NCBI GenBank assembly: GCA_019426215.1
Contig: CM033408.1
Coordinates: 24,469,953-24,533,952, forward strand
From: Buddleja alternifolia
Lineage: Eukaryota; Streptophyta; Magnoliopsida; Lamiales; Scrophulariaceae
Length of the DNA stretch: 64,000 nucleotides
Reading direction: 5' to 3'
Shown here one piece after another: positions 33,247 to 46,759 of the stretch (positions within the stretch are counted from its first letter, which is position 1; every line of letters begins with the position of its first letter). The notes beneath the pieces were generated by a model that saw nothing but the letters and a program-made list of their open reading frames with translations, ran no database searches and was not told the origin of the DNA. The translations under genes were made by a program, and so were the position numbers.

Positions 33247-34650
33247 GTTCATTACTTTAACTGCCCCTAATCTTATTTATGGTAATTACAGTCTAATTCG
33301 CTTCCATTTTACCTATAATAAACACACTCATCTTATAATAAATTTTACATTAAATCCTCTCTGACTAACGGTCATTAATTAAAAGTGTTAAATGTCAATT
33401 TTACTCCTATTTAAAAAAAAATAAAAAAAAGAGTTCATTACATTAACACTCTCTTTATTTAGTGCGATTACAATACAGTCCGCTTTATTCGATCATATAA
33501 CAGACACCTCTCTTTTATAATAAAACCTTATACTCAACCCCCTACAAATAACTTCCGTTACTTTTTTTTATATATAGTTTTCGATAATATAATTTTTTAA
33601 ATTTTCCTTTTTTATTAAACCTTATACATATATTTAATTTCTTTCAATTTATTTTAATTTACTTATTGGTTTGATATTTTTTGGCAACTTACTAGTTTAA
33701 ATTATCTAACTGAATTGTGATATTGCTCCTAAAATAAAATCGAAATTCGGTAATTATTTTTTTTCTAAAAAATATTCAAATTGACATTGATGTATTTGGG
33801 TTTCACACCAATAATAATAATATGATATAATATGAGAATATAATATAAAGCATGAGAATATGTAAATGGACATAAGATATACGTGGTTCGATCCAGAATC
33901 AGACTTACGTCCATGAGGGTTAAGAGTTCGATCCTTTACTCATTGTGTGAATTGATATATATACAAGTTTTGATGGGGGGTTAAAAAAGGTAAGTCAACT
34001 ATACCAAAGAAACATTTGGTAGCTAGGATTAATCACAATCTATCTATTTTGGGTTATATCCAATCGGGTATAAATTGTAAATATATAGTATCTCGGGCTT
34101 GATTTCCTCAAGTCTCTATATGGAAAGTCTTGTGATTGATAAGATTTTGTCTCCAGATTTGCCATAAATGGATTTACAATTCCTACACATGTTGGGTTGA
34201 CAAATCCTTCAACTAAGAGGGTCCGGATATGATATCTTCTAGAAGAATTCAAGTCCAAAGAACCATTGGGCTTAGACCCATAAGGTATTGCACTATCCAA
34301 CTTGGACCAATGTCCAATTTCCACTTACATGAGGCATAAATCTGAATTTGCACTTCATGATTCAAAATGTTAACAAGTTTTTAACGAAATCTTTTATTTA
34401 AAACTAAATTGAAAGTTACAATTACTTCATCTTTAATATGAAAAATTACATTCACCTCCTTCAAGGCAAAATAAAAAATATTTTTTGATAATGTCAATAA
34501 ATTTAATTAGTTTTCTAAAAGGGGCCTATTGTAAGATTTTATTATAAAAGAGGCTATTTGTTATGTGTTTAAGATAAACTAACGAGACTCTAATTATATT
34601 AAATATGAGGTAATTAGTGAAATTATTCCTGTTTAAAAAAAAAGAAGTTA
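33247..34650. repeat. foldback-like block with duplicated left arm
   Basis: GTTCATTAC(T/A)TTAAC begins two diverged direct copies, at about 33247 and 33432. The second copy's TCTCTTTTATAATAAAA is mirrored at about 34538-34555 by TTTTATTATAAAAGAGG. Between lies a stretch (33860-34330) with GTGGTTCGATCC and ACTTACGTCCATGAGG words that look like part of a copia LTR. Boundaries and class are uncertain. Confidence 0.4.
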
Positions 34651-35760
34651 AAAGGTAAAACGATTGGGACTGAAAAGTAAAGAGGACATACATGCCATCG
34701 TTTATGCTCATTCTTTTAATTTCCGTAAAATCTCTAGCGAAACTATATGTAATACATTCTTCATAAATTTTATGATGTTAAAGATCGGCATATGAATATT
34801 TATGTGATCTTTTATTTTGTTAAAATACAAATGTCGCAAGTATAAATGTCTTACTTTATTGAGTATGTTAATTGGAATATTTTAACTTAATTTTCGAAGC
34901 ATGCATCGCTCCTTGGAGGAATTTTTTTTAAATGAACTCGTGTTCAAATACCAAACGGTCAAAATGAATCCACATCATCAATGAATGATAGTGGATAATG
35001 ATGTGCCTTCATCCTAGTTGTTGGTGTTTAAAAGCCGGATTTGTTTACGTATTTTCTGACCTCTCAAAGTATATTTGAAGTTTTTCAAATGACACTTGTG
35101 TTATTGTATAATAATGGAATATCCCATCAGGTGCAAGTGTAATATAACACTATCATGTAAATATAAATAAGATTAAGAAAATGACATACATATATCTCTC
35201 ATTACATTTTGTGTTGGATCCAATGTATCTTCCACGGAAGATGATACTCTATAAATAAGATTGAGAAGAGATTAAAATTTTGAATTAAACTTCTCTCCCT
35301 TCTTTTCCATCGTTTCCATCTTTAATTACAAGTTTTGAGATCCTAAACTAAAGAATGAAAAACTAATTTTCTGAATAATAAACCAACTGTAAATAAATAG
35401 CTGAAATATAAGCTATATAACACCTAAACAATTAATTGCTGAAATAATACTAGTATTCCTTGCCCATATTGAATTCTAAATTTGTCTTTTGGCTTGGGCC
35501 AATTAACGTTGGCATCTTCTTTAAAATTGGGTCAGGTCCCGTCAAGCCTATCACTGTGGGTTGATAGGCATCAAAATTGAGTCAGCTGATTGAATAGTAA
35601 GATGGAAATTATGTATTTTTTATTTGTTTTAATCCAAGAGTAAAACAGCAATCACATTCAAAACCATTCAAATTGATTCGATTTTTAATGGTCGATAAAA
35701 TTGGAAAATGTTCCAAATATTAAATTGGTAGGGGACCCAAAACTTCCAAGTAGGCTTAAA
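34651..35760. other. no gene recognised
   Basis: AT-rich intergenic sequence; no frame of protein-like composition and no clear repeat boundary. Confidence 0.6.
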
Positions 35761-35765
35761 TAAGT

Positions 35766-36326
35766 TGCTACGGATAGTAGCATCAGAGCACAAAAAATAA
35801 TCAAAAAATAATAAATACCTAAGTCTAAATATGAAAATAACGATACGAGAATTTTAACATGGAACGACATAATTGTCTACATCCACGAGCCAACCTAAAT
35901 CTACAACTTTATTTCTCAAAGTCCATCAATGAATTACAAGAGGAGTTTTCCTATTTATGATAGTTGGAGTTTTTTGAAAAACCCTATCAAATTAGGAAAC
36001 ATATTCCTAATAAACTTAGAGAACAAGTCTTCCAAAACCGAGTCCAAAACGCGTAAGGAAACTGCCATCTCGTTGCCCAACGCCACGACGTTTGAAAAAC
36101 CCATCTGTGTAGCGTTCGGACAACAACTTGGCGACGCCGCGACGTTTGCCGCCCAATGCCGCGGCGTTGCTACCTGCAATTGCCTTTGCTTGTTTTTCGT
36201 CCGTTTTTTACCCTTTCGCGACCCCGGGTCTTCCCGACCCATCTCGGCTTCATCTTGGCTCTGTTTTGATTCCATTGTTTCCGTCTCTCTATCCTCTTTG
36301 TGATTCAACTCCACTATATCTCAACA
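35766..36326 (-). repeat. 3' LTR of the non-autonomous element
   Basis: 561 bp on the left in window coordinates. The end abutting the TSD reads TTGCTACGGATAG instead of TGTTAGGGATGG, so the terminal dinucleotide is eroded. Contains several GC-rich ACGCCGCG-type words. Confidence 0.8.
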
Positions 36327-37516
36327 ATCTCCCACTTGGGTTGATCAAAAACTTGAACTTAACTCGAACCACTGCTTCACTTTTTCTAAGTGATCCTCAA
36401 TCTAGTTGGCACATCCCCAAACCCAATGGAGATAAAAAAAATCACGAAATATCCCCATATCTCATCAACTCGTCTATCATCTAGTGTCACCCACTTGATA
36501 GACTCTCTTTGTGAGCATCGTTCCCTCTCTTTGAACCCTCGCCACTACCCTATTTGTTTGGTGATCAGCCAACTCCTGAATACCGTGGCATATCCATCTC
36601 GGTCCAACTGACCCTCGGATATAAGTTACTCTAAAATCTGAACATGTCACAACCCAAACTACACTCGTCCACTGACAACTTTCCACCAAGGACTTTTTCA
36701 ACGGCAATCTCGGATCCCTCACATATTTGCTCTATGCCCCTGCATGAGCTATGTCTGATCTATTCGCCAACTCGATTTTTCAATGGCTAACTTAGGTCAC
36801 TGACACATTTGCTCGAGCTCCCACTCCACGAGCTATGTCACATCCCTCTACCAATAAACCCCCACGACTCCGCTACTCTACCTACCCGGCTTCGCATCCT
36901 GCCACCATTACTTCCGAATCCACGGTCAACCCCTCCCGGTGCCACTTCCTGCCTTCATGATTTCTCTCTACATGATTCTGCCTCCACACCCTACCCCCCT
37001 CGGTCTCTCGACTACACGGCTCTGCCACTCTGACATCTAGCTTAGTGGATTGTTTTTTTGGCTCCATAACTCTGCCGACCCCAATCTCTGCAACTCATTC
37101 ATCCCTCTTGGAAACACGATTTGCCATCCAACCTCTGACTTGACGGATCTGTCTCTGGCACCGCAACTGCTCCCACTGGCTTCGTGTCTACCCACCTGGT
37201 AACACAAATCTGTCTCTGCTGCAGCAGATCTGCCTATCTACTGGCACCACGATTTTTCAACGTTTTCTCGTTAACGTTTAACGGGGTTACTCTTCTTTGG
37301 TTGGCAATCTACCCGATCCCATCCTCTTCTGTCATCTTCTTTGGCTTCACCACGACCTCAATTCGTGCTCTCTGCAACGAAACCGTCGAGCTTGATTATT
37401 CTTCCATCTCCTACCATCGTTCTCACGACAAAATTCGTGTTTAGCCAAAAACATTTCCCCATAGATCTTGATTTAGGACATCATCTAAATCTACAGCCTA
37501 TGGCTCTATTACCAGT

Positions 37517-38124
37517 TGTTAGGGATGGTAGTATCAGAGTACGAAAAATAATCAAGAAACAATAAACACCTAAGCCTAAACATGAAGATAATGACACGAG
37601 AATTTTAGCGTGGTTCGGCATAATTACCTACATCCACGAATCAACCTAGATCTAAATCTTCATTTCTCAAAGTCAATCAATAAATTACAAGAAGAGTTCT
37701 CCTATTTATAATAGTTGGAGTGATCTAAAAACCTTATCAAATTAGGAAACATATTCCTAATAAACTTAGGGAATAAGTCTAGATACAATAGGAAACAAAT
37801 AAGCCTAAAAAGCTGCCAAAACTGAGTCCAAAATGCTCAAGGAAACTGCCATCTCGCTGCCCAACGCCGCGGTGTTTGCCCCGAACGCCGCGACATTCAC
37901 GAAAAACCCGTCTGCCCCGAACGCCGTGGAGTTCTGACCAAAACTCGGCGAGAACGCCGTGGCGTTGCTACCTACAATCACCTACGCCTGTTTTTCATCC
38001 GTTTCCGACCCTTTCGAGAACCCAAGTCACCCCGACCCATCTCGACTTCATCTTGGCTCTGTTTTGACTCCATTGTTTCCATCTCTCCATCCTCTTTTTT
38101 ATCCGACTCCACTATATCCCAACA
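37517..38124 (-). repeat. 5' LTR of the non-autonomous element
   Basis: 608 bp; differs from the left LTR by small indels (notably near 37772-37810) and many substitutions, so the insertion is not recent. GC-rich palindromic words such as AACGCCGCGGTGTT lie at 37860-37960. Confidence 0.8.
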
Positions 38125-38129
38125 TAAGT

Positions 38130-38600
38130 GAGCCCATGTCACATCTCGGGTCCACGAGCTCATCCGACGCCATGTATGTAACCAAACTCACTGAGCGTAA
38201 CCTGGAGTTAACATTTAAACCACAACTCAAATTAAATATTCACTGTTACATATGAGTTCCCATGTGGGATGTGGGCGCTACGATCACCCCTTTTCAGAAC
38301 GACCAGTTCAGGATCCTTCGATAGATGCCTCAACCTCAAGAGGTGGCAAGCACTTAACTCCCGATATTTTGACTAGCGAGCAATCCTTATATCATTTGGC
38401 ACACATCAAGCCCACGAGTCCATTGGACGTGATACGTGCTTTCGAACCCACTGAATGGAACCTGAAGTTTGGCATATAAACCATGACATAAAATAAATAT
38501 TCATTATTACACTTAAATTCTTAAGCAAATCATTTATAAGCTCTTTAATTTTCTCTCTTCTCCCATGTGGTATGGGGGTGCTACAGCCCGTATAACTGAA
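38130..38600. repeat. diverged duplicated block
   Basis: Two copies, from about 38150 and from about 38415, share ordered words such as CCACGAG(C)TCCAT, TAACCTGGAGTT or GGAACCTGAAGTT, AAATATTCA and CCCATGTGG(G/T)ATG. Coding is not credible. Possibly LTR or MITE debris. Confidence 0.4.
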
Positions 38601-38913
38601 AAGTATGAATCAACAAAAATCCAAAGTTAACTCTGTTTCTATTTCTGCGTCCTCACTAAGCTAAGAAACCAACAATTAATTCTTAGTTATGAAATATATC
38701 AAACCTATCCAAGTGTGGGTTCTGACTTCCGCGGATAAACTCCAAATATTGAGATGTCTCGAGACTCATCAATCGTAAAACCAAAACCAGCTAAGTAAGA
38801 ACCCAAAAAAATTTACTTTTTTTTCATATCTATGATCACAACCACATATTTTCTTGGTTTGCTCTTCTACCCTCTTGAACACCACGTAACATAACAAGAA
38901 TGCATTTCAATAT

Positions 38914-39155
38914 AGGGAAAATTACAGAGTCCCCCTCAATAATGGGATAATTACACAAACCTCCCCTCACTAATTATTCCTCATGTTAAAAATTTCTTAC
39001 AACTACATCCCCTTTGTGTGTAACAATTCTTACAATTACACCCCTTGTAAACCTTATAAATAGACCCCTGGAGGGGCGTATTTGTAATTATCAATTAATG
39101 AGGGGAGGTTTGTGTAATTATCTCATTATTGAGAGCGTCTGTGTGTAATTTCCCC
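38914..39155. mobile_element. foldback MITE, TSD TTCAATAT
   Basis: AGGGAAAATTACAGAGTCCC (38914) is mirrored by GTGTGTAATTTCCCC (ending 39155). The arms share AATTACACAAACCTCCCCTC (inverse AGGGGAGGTTTGTGTAATT) over about 60 bp. The flanks TTCAATAT (38906-38913 and 39156-39163) are exact. Non-coding. Confidence 0.75.
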
Positions 39156-39448
39156 TTCAATATTTCATCAAACAATAATTGAATAGCTAAAGAAAGCACC
39201 AGTATCTATACAAAAAAGAAAAAGTAAAGTCTTCTCAATCACAAACAATCATCTCTCTATCTAACTTCATACAAGAACAAGAATGAAAAAGGAACATAAA
39301 CAACCAAACCAAAGTCAAAAAAAAAAAAAAAAAAAAATCTCTGTTCCATCTTTATCTACCATAATTTTCCTCCTAACATGCTTCAGATAGCAGTTTTACG
39401 CCGCATCAAGGAGATTAACCAGAATGACGTTTCTGGTCCTTAGTACGT

Positions 39449-42400
39449 TCAAGAATTCCTTATGCTCTCTGACCTTAAATCCTGATTGTCGCTTTTATCA
39501 GTGTCATAGCTATCCCGCTGTGAGTCTATCTCAGTGCTATTTGCTCGGGTTCTTCTGTGCCTTCGATCCTATATATATATAATTGAAGCACAACAATAAT
39601 CAAGAAACATTCATGTGGCTCCTATCGAGCTTTTATGCAGGAAACTTATGGGGTGAAGCAAAATCGGACTAAAGAAAATACTCTAGTGAGAGTTATTGGA
39701 GTTTAAGACAAAGGGGTGTTGTGAACAAAGAGAGTGTTTATAACATTCCTTAAAGGACGTCTTCAGTTTAGAATCTCAATTGTGAAAATATTAGATATGC
39801 TTTAGGTGGCGTTTGGCTGGAAGGTTTGGAGAAACGATTCCAAATGACTACATAGCGCAGAAATAGTTCAAAATGATCCACATGATTTGAAATCCATTGT
39901 TACTTGAAATGACGAGCCAAAAAAAGCTTAATGGATTTTTATTATGGATTTCGCAAATAATTGTTCGATGGCTTTCAAAATGAATCTAAAGCACAAGTTG
40001 TGAATTATATTACTTTACTTCTATCTCAATGTCAATCTTTTGCACTATACTATTTTACTTCTCAAATTCTAACCAAATGATAACATTAGGGTGGAAAAAG
40101 GGAAACAAAAATGAAGAAATATTTACTAGAAAATGGTCGGTTGGAAAATCAGCTAATAAGAACTAGGAGAAGCATCTCTGTTCAGCCAAAAAGAATGATC
40201 AGTCATCATGCCTTCAAGATCAATTCATGACGGTATGATTTTTTATGATGAAATTATGCTCTTCAACTTGGTCATTTTTTACGGTCTGAGAAAATGTTCG
40301 TAGAAAAATCTTCCACAAATTATTGGTTAATTATCACAAGCTCTCTCAGGTTTGGCGAATTACCAAGACACCCCTTCTCAGCTCGACAACTCGAAAAACA
40401 GAGCATAAAATCGTTATTTATATTTGCCGACATGGGGTGAGATGAAATTGTGATACACTTTTCTGAAAGGAGAAGTTGTGGTAATTTCTCAAACATCAAG
40501 GTATTTTTCATAATTAAGGTCTCACGCAGGGATTGTCTATGTAATTAGACCAAAGTTTTAACTTGTTATAAAGTACAAGTAGCTGAACACTGACCTCTCT
40601 TGGTATGGGATATTCTTCTGATTCAAGCATTCGGACAACTTGGCTCATCCTAGGTCTCTTGTCTGAATCCGGATCGACACATCTCAAAGCAGTCAAAAGA
40701 GCCCTTTTGAGGGCTCTAGTTGACGGCCTCATCTCAATGTTTGGATCTACCACTTCCTCCGACCGCCTACTCCCCACCATCATTTTCAGCCAGTCCACCA
40801 GATTAACCTGCAAGTATTTAAAACTTTAAAGTTCCACATTTTTCATGCAACGTAAGTTCGTGTTAAATTATTCTTATTAATTATAAAGGTTATTGAAAAA
40901 TTATTAGAGCCTTTGAAGAAACAGAAAAGATCTATAAATATATTGCTCAACTATCTTTTTTTGTTCAAGAATTTTGATTACGAAAGAAAATACATGATAT
41001 TTTAACTCAAGTTTGCTTTTCCTTCGTATTTCACAACCAACCAATTTTCTTTCATTTCCCTCACCCGTGTGGAAAACAGGGCGTAGAGAGATTAATCCTA
41101 GACTTTTATTGGTTTTTATAATATATATAGCAGAAGAGTTAAATCAAAACATTTCTTGGTGTATCGTCTATGTTAACCATCTAAAACATATTGTAAGCCA
41201 ATAAATATCACGTATACGGGATAATTCAGCTACTCTTACATCAAATACACAAAACGCGATAATACTGTGTAATGATAAATACCTCTTGCGCAGAGCGTCC
41301 ATAGTCTACTGGATCCCTTCCTGTAATTGCTTCTAATAGCACAACCCCAAAGCTATAAACATCACTCTTTTCGTTTAGAAGGCCAGTATTAGCGTATTCA
41401 GGAGCCACATATCTGAATAATAATTTAGAAAAAACAAAACGAGCGAATTAAGCATGTTCCCTTGTCAATCTAAATCAAATGCTATGGTGATCCAACAATT
41501 AAATTGAGGCTTAACAATCATTACAGCACCATGAAATCTTTTTTTTTTAAAAAAAAAAAGGAAAAAAAAATGAAAAACAGGAGGGGAAAGAAAACGAAAA
41601 CTAACCCAAAAGTACCCATGACTCGAGTGGTGATGTGACTTTCCCCAGCACCGAGAAGCTTGGCGAGACCAAAATCAGAGACCTTAGCACTAAAGTCTTC
41701 ATCAATAAGTATGTTGCTGGACTTTATGTCTCGATGAACTACTTTTGGTTCAATTGCCTCGTGCAAGTAAGCAAGTCTGCAAGAAGCATCCAACATGTAA
41801 TAATATGCATAATATTGGATAATGAAAATTGCCACCATGTAATTGATCAAAAGAAGGAAAGAAAAAAGGAGAGCCTAAAAACTTACGCTTTAGCTGTGCC
41901 GAGGAGAATCTTCGTCCTGGCCTCCCATGTAAGAAAGCCATGATGGCGCATCGCACCGTGAAGCCACTGTTCTAAATTTCCATTGCTGACATACTCGTAG
42001 ACAAGCATTCTGAAAAAAATAAAATTACGTTAAATAAACACAATTTGGAATTTTAATCAAGACCCATGTCTCAATAACGAAAGTCAACCTAGCTTCATAT
42101 ATTCAAGAACCTAAAACGGCTTTATCATTTTAAATTACAATCTTCGAGATGGAGTTGTATCATGCATTACTGCTTGTAATTTAAAATGTAATAATGTATT
42201 CATGATGAGTAATTTCTCTTCGCGCTATACTAAAAAAACCAACTCTTCGAGGATGGTGTTTGGATGAACTTACATAGGCTCCTTAAAACATGTTATTATC
42301 AGCTTTTTAAGATTTTAGGAGCTGATTGTGATATACTAACTTATGTCTTAAGATTTTTACATACAGTTTAAATTTGATCATCTTAATTACAAAATTATCA

Positions 42401-43484
42401 TTAGTAACATCTTATAAGCTCCATAATTTTCTTTTTCTATCCAAACATTTCAAAAGGTTGCTTTTTAAAATAAGATCAATCATTTTATAAGCTCTGAAAA
42501 TAGCTCAAGAGCTTATAAGTTGTTTTAAATAAGCTTATAGTCGAGTACCCTCTCCATTCAGTATTACAAAAACTATGACAAGATTTTGATTGACAAGACG
42601 TACCTATGAGTTCCTTCAATACAGTATCCAAGAAGTCGAACCAAATTTTTGTGCCTTACATGGCCAATGGCATCTACCTCCACTCTAAATTCTTTTTCAG
42701 CTTGACCTCTGCTTGCAAAAACAACATTAATGGTATATTCGGATCAGAAAGCGACCAAAAAAGTCCCACAAAAATTTCACCAAGTCTCTTACGAATAATT
42801 CAAGACTCACAGATTATTGAGGAGCTTCTTAACAGCCACAGGAGTACCATTTATAAGCTGCCCTCGATAAACAACTCCGTATCCACCTTCTCCAAGAATA
42901 TTCTCCTTTGAAAATCTATTCGTAGCAACTTCAAGATCTCTCAATGTAAACCAATGACCCCAACCCAAGTGAGAAAACTCAGGCAAACCACTTAAAGGAG
43001 AAGGGGCAGTAATTGGATGCGATGAAGAAGGTTTATTATATACACCAAATGTCCCTGAACTACTTCCTTCTTCTCCTGAGTGTGGTCCACAATAATCTTT
43101 ATCAACATGATGGAATGAACCTGATTGGTTACCGTTATCCCCATTTTTCGCTTTTGGCATTCCTAAATGGACTAGTACCTTGTCGGATTCTTTATCACTC
43201 GATTTATCCTGAATTGTGAGAAGAATCCCGTCACGTGGGACAAATTCATTTGTTGAAACTTGCTCGACTCGTACTTCTTTGATTTCCTTTGAGATGGTAG
43301 GTATTTGGCTAAGGGGAAGCGGTTTTTTAGCTCTTCTTGATTTTTTTCTTGAAGTTAGATAAAATGTCAATAGAAAGAGGATAACTACAATCAATATTCC
43401 GACGATTATTCCAATAACTTCCCACACTTTGAGATTGAAAACGCCAGCATTTTTCGACAATTGCTGGTTAAGATCAGAAGGCAT
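39449..43484 (-). CDS. receptor-like Ser/Thr protein kinase, seven coding exons
   Basis: Coding exons on the minus strand are 43484-42811, 42708-42604, 42009-41887, 41776-41606, 41412-41283, 40807-40595 and 39568-39449. All splice sites are GT-AG and the total is 1536 nt, giving 511 aa. A short lumenal or extracellular N-terminus is followed by a membrane segment (residues about 20-43), a Lys/Arg-rich stop-transfer stretch and a Ser-rich linker. The kinase domain starts near residue 183: GEGGYG loop 198-203, catalytic-type Lys in VAVKK at 219, HRD at 315-317 (an RD kinase, HRDIKSSN), DFG at 335-337, then APE and a MSQVVRMLE end. The C-terminal tail (last exon) is Arg/Asp/Ser-rich. Architecture and exon phases fit the plant family of At5g18500/At2g42960-type receptor-like kinases. 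It should phosphorylate Ser/Thr at a membrane; its ligand is not deducible. No defect seen, so it is probably a working gene. Confidence 0.93.
39806..40085. mobile_element. possible MITE in the last kinase intron
   Basis: GTGGCGTTTGGCTGGAAGG (about 39806) is loosely mirrored by AATTCTAACCAAATGATAAC (about 40065-40085). It lies inside the intron 39569-40594. Weak TIR match and no certain TSD. Confidence 0.35.
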
Positions 43485-43496
43485 CCTTAAAACAAT

Positions 43497-43814
43497 CTGT
43501 CATATTAACACAAAGAACACAACATTGAGATTGTCAAATTTTCCATCTTCTTCACAATTATTTAATAATCCTAGGATTCATCAAACAACAACATAGTAAG
43601 GGAAATCTTGCAAACAACACAGTATTGCAGGAAACAAAAGTGTAATAAACACTCTTTAACATAAATTGAATAAGATCCATGAGCATATATCATCTCTCAC
43701 AGAAGATTAAAAGACACATAAATTGAATGTATTTTATAAAATAAGACTTACAAAGCAAAAATGCAAAAAATAGAAAAATTGTATTTATATCTCAATAAGC
43801 TTTTAATCTCTTAC
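43497..43814 (-). other. 5'UTR intron of the kinase gene
   Basis: On the minus strand AAAG|GTAAGAG at 43814 and AATATGACAG ending at 43497 bracket 318 AT-rich bases just before the start codon (13 nt of leader remain). A leader intron of this size is common in plant kinase genes. Confidence 0.6.
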
Positions 43815-44219
43815 CTTTATCACAACAGGGAGAAAACAATAAACAACTTCAAAGCCCAGATCTTGAAAATCCCATCAATCAGAAGCCTTTAACAACAGAT
43901 CTCTCTCCAAGAACCCTAAAAAAGTATCACTCAAAAAACCCACATTTCAAAAACACCAGAAATCAAATCTTTACTGATAAAAACATCAAAAATGGCAAAT
44001 CTGAGTGATTTCCTATCTGGGTTTACACTGAACCACCAAATGTGAGTGTTTTTGAACTAGCCCAGATGATGACAACAAAAGGGCAGTATTTGCAAAGACA
44101 ATACATTGCAGGTACATAGAATGGCTAAAATGGTGCTGATCATTAATGTTGAATTGATAATTGTTATTTGGGGTGGTTTCAGGTAAGGAATAATATGAAT
44201 ATAAACAAATAAATATTAT

Positions 44220-44262
44220 GCGAGAGAAAGTGAGAATAAAGAGAGAGAAAGGAAGAGTGGAG
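44220..44262 (-). promoter_or_regulatory. pyrimidine patch near the kinase transcription start
   Basis: The minus strand is CT-rich here (TTCCTTTCTCTCTC followed by more CT blocks), some 400 bp upstream of the leader intron. Such Y patches mark many plant core promoters. No convincing TATA box was found next to it. Confidence 0.35.
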
Positions 44263-44399
44263 TTATCAATGGTAGGTGATGAGAAAATGCCTTAATAACA
44301 ATTTCTAACACAAACAGTAAAATTGAAGGCATCCTTCCATAACCATTCTTGGTTGGCACTTCTCTTATTTAATTCATTACTTTTTCTTCTGAAGATGAC

Positions 44400-46470
44400 T
44401 TGTTAACAAATAAAAAAAATCAGTCTTTTAATTGAACAAAATGCATCTTTATTAAATATGAATTTAATCAAACTGTAAATATTAACTCTAGTCAAAGTAG
44501 CAGAGATAAAAACAGAGAAGTGTTCATAAAGAACAGATTATACTTTTTATTACTGAGATTTGCCAGCTGTATTTGTCACACATGAACTGATTTATGTTGC
44601 CAGATTTTCCTAAACTTCAGTGAAAATAATTGAAGTTGACTGTTAGAGGGCTTTTCTTTATTTTTTTTTAATTTGATTTTTTTATTTTTTGTGCTTTTGG
44701 GCTAAAAGCAGATTTTTAATATACTAACCACAACAACACTGTTAACTGGCAGAGGGCACTAAAAGTTGAATTACTTTTTACCTTTTTTTTGATGCAAAAA
44801 TACTTTTTTACCTTACTTCTATGCAGAAGAGAACAAACATTGCAAATAAAGAAAATTGCTAAATTAAATAAAGCAGAAAGAAAGAAATCATTGATGGATA
44901 TGTTATAATAATCTTCGTTCATTCATTACCGTTGTTTGATATAATAATCTTTTTATCCAGTTATAGGACAACAATGGACGTCTATGCTGAATTGGATGGG
45001 GTGATATGTGTACTGAAATTATGTGTAGAAAGAAACATATACCAAGAGTGCATGTTGATGTTGGTTCTAAAATGGTATTAGTCATTCTTTAAGGACACAG
45101 ATAAGATAATTGGAGTGTTCAACATTTGCTGTCTAGAATTGTTTAGTTGATGGGAAAAAAATGATATTAAGTTTTAATCGTGTATCTTGGGAGGGGAACA
45201 ACCAACGGATTAATTGGCGGAGATTATTTGCGATTGAAACTTATGTGATGTGTTTCTACCAAATCAGTTACCTCTGGAATTTCATGGATTACTTAAAATG
45301 AATAGATTACAATTCTATTATTTCGAATTGTTAGGGCTTATAATGTAACGGATTAGTACTCTTTGTTTATTTATTCTATATCATGTTTTGTACAATTTTT
45401 TGAAGATTAATAAAGGGTTGAGATCTTATAATACAACTCATCTAGACACAAAGACGGATTAATAATAAATAAAAAAATTACTATCGTATGTTTGAGGTGA
45501 GATGATTATTATGTGAATAGAAAGTATTACATGGTAAAAAAAAATAGAAAGTATTACACATAACTACCAAAGAGAGGGAGAGAGGGAGAGAGAGAGAGAG
45601 AGAGAGAGCATTACGCATATTTCAGTATAGAATTGTTGCAAAATGATATTACATGTGACTTGTTAGGGTCTGCACCTTTATTTGCTGGTGGATTTAATGA
45701 CTTTTTTATTTTTATAGTTTCAACACTATTTCTGTCATGTTGCATGGTGTAAAGAAATTGATATAAAAATCAATCACTTCTAAAACTAAAATTCGCAACT
45801 GTTGGTGTGTGTTATCTGCTGGATTATATACCGGCCTAAGCACGCGCATTTGACTATCTAAATACAAACTGAGTCTATGAATATGATGGACATAAAATAT
45901 AAAACAAACTTTAATTTTATAATGTAATTTAATATCCAAAAAAGTTAACTACCAAAAATATATATGTACAAAATTTTAGTAAAATACCACAAGGTGTAAT
46001 GTTCATGAAAAAAAGACATACACCAATAAAGTGATTCAGGAGTTGAGTCTCAAGCTTTCTACTTTAAATGTCATGAATTGGAATCTCAACGAAGATATAG
46101 ATTCTGCCACTTTATATGAGTGTATTTTGAGTTAGTGGTGATTGATTTATAATAATTGATCTGTAATATAAGAATTATAATTTATTTTTTAAGTGTGTTG
46201 ATGGAAATGTCCAAGTGGGTTATATGAGCTCGAGGATTAACTTGTTAAAGTGTTGGTTTGGGTGATTTAATCGAGTTATATGAGGACTTAATTCCCTACT
46301 ATATTCGTGGAGACAGCCAAATTGAGTTATATTTCTCATCGAACTATGGCGAAAGAAATATTTCGTGGCAGTTAGATTAACTTTGTTGAGGTTGGCCAGT
46401 ACAAATTTCATTGACTGACCTAATAAATTACTTATTAAAAAAGAAGAAGAAGGTTTTTGTATATTAATTC
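44400..46470. other. intergenic, no gene recognised
   Basis: AT-rich with T-runs and a GA microsatellite (about 45575-45608). No frame of protein-like composition on either strand. Confidence 0.65.
45571..45608. repeat. (GA)n microsatellite
   Basis: GAGAGGGAGAGAG followed by uninterrupted GA dinucleotides. Confidence 0.85.
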
Positions 46471-46759
46471 TTAAATTTTTAGGGAAAATTGCACTTTGCA
46501 TCTTATAACTTTGCTCGAATTCAATTTTGGTCTCACTCGTTACCAAAATCTCACATTTCGTTCCATATCTTTCAAAAAATCTCACATTTAGTCTCATCCG
46601 TCAAATTCCATTTATTTTTAACGGCAGAAGGCATGTGTCTTGCACATGGACCGTTAGTCAAAGCCTTGACCGTGATATGTACCTAATTTGGGCTCCAAAA
46701 CAAGGGATAATTACAAAAAGCTCCCCCAACTTGGAATCAGATTAATATTTTAACAAAAA

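Larger units (their letters stand above)
35766..38124 (-). mobile_element. non-autonomous LTR retrotransposon, TSD TAAGT
   Basis: Two direct LTRs (35766-36326 and 37517-38124) are flanked by an exact TAAGT duplication (35761-35765 and 38125-38129). On the minus strand the LTR ends are TGTTG...AACA. The primer site next to the right LTR reads TGGTAATAGAGCCATAG, a variant of the Met-tRNA-type site. The polypurine tract next to the left LTR reads CCAAGTGGGAGATTG. The 1.19-kb interior (36327-37516) is C-rich on the plus strand and codes for no retroelement domain. It must depend on another element, probably a copia, for movement. Confidence 0.85.

Noticed and set aside
35929..38255. many overlapping frames on both strands
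   Set aside because: Produced by the C-rich interior and LTRs of a non-autonomous retrotransposon; no domain on either strand.
41010..41204. plus-strand frame within a kinase intron
   Set aside because: Sits in an AT-rich intron, opposite strand, no domain.
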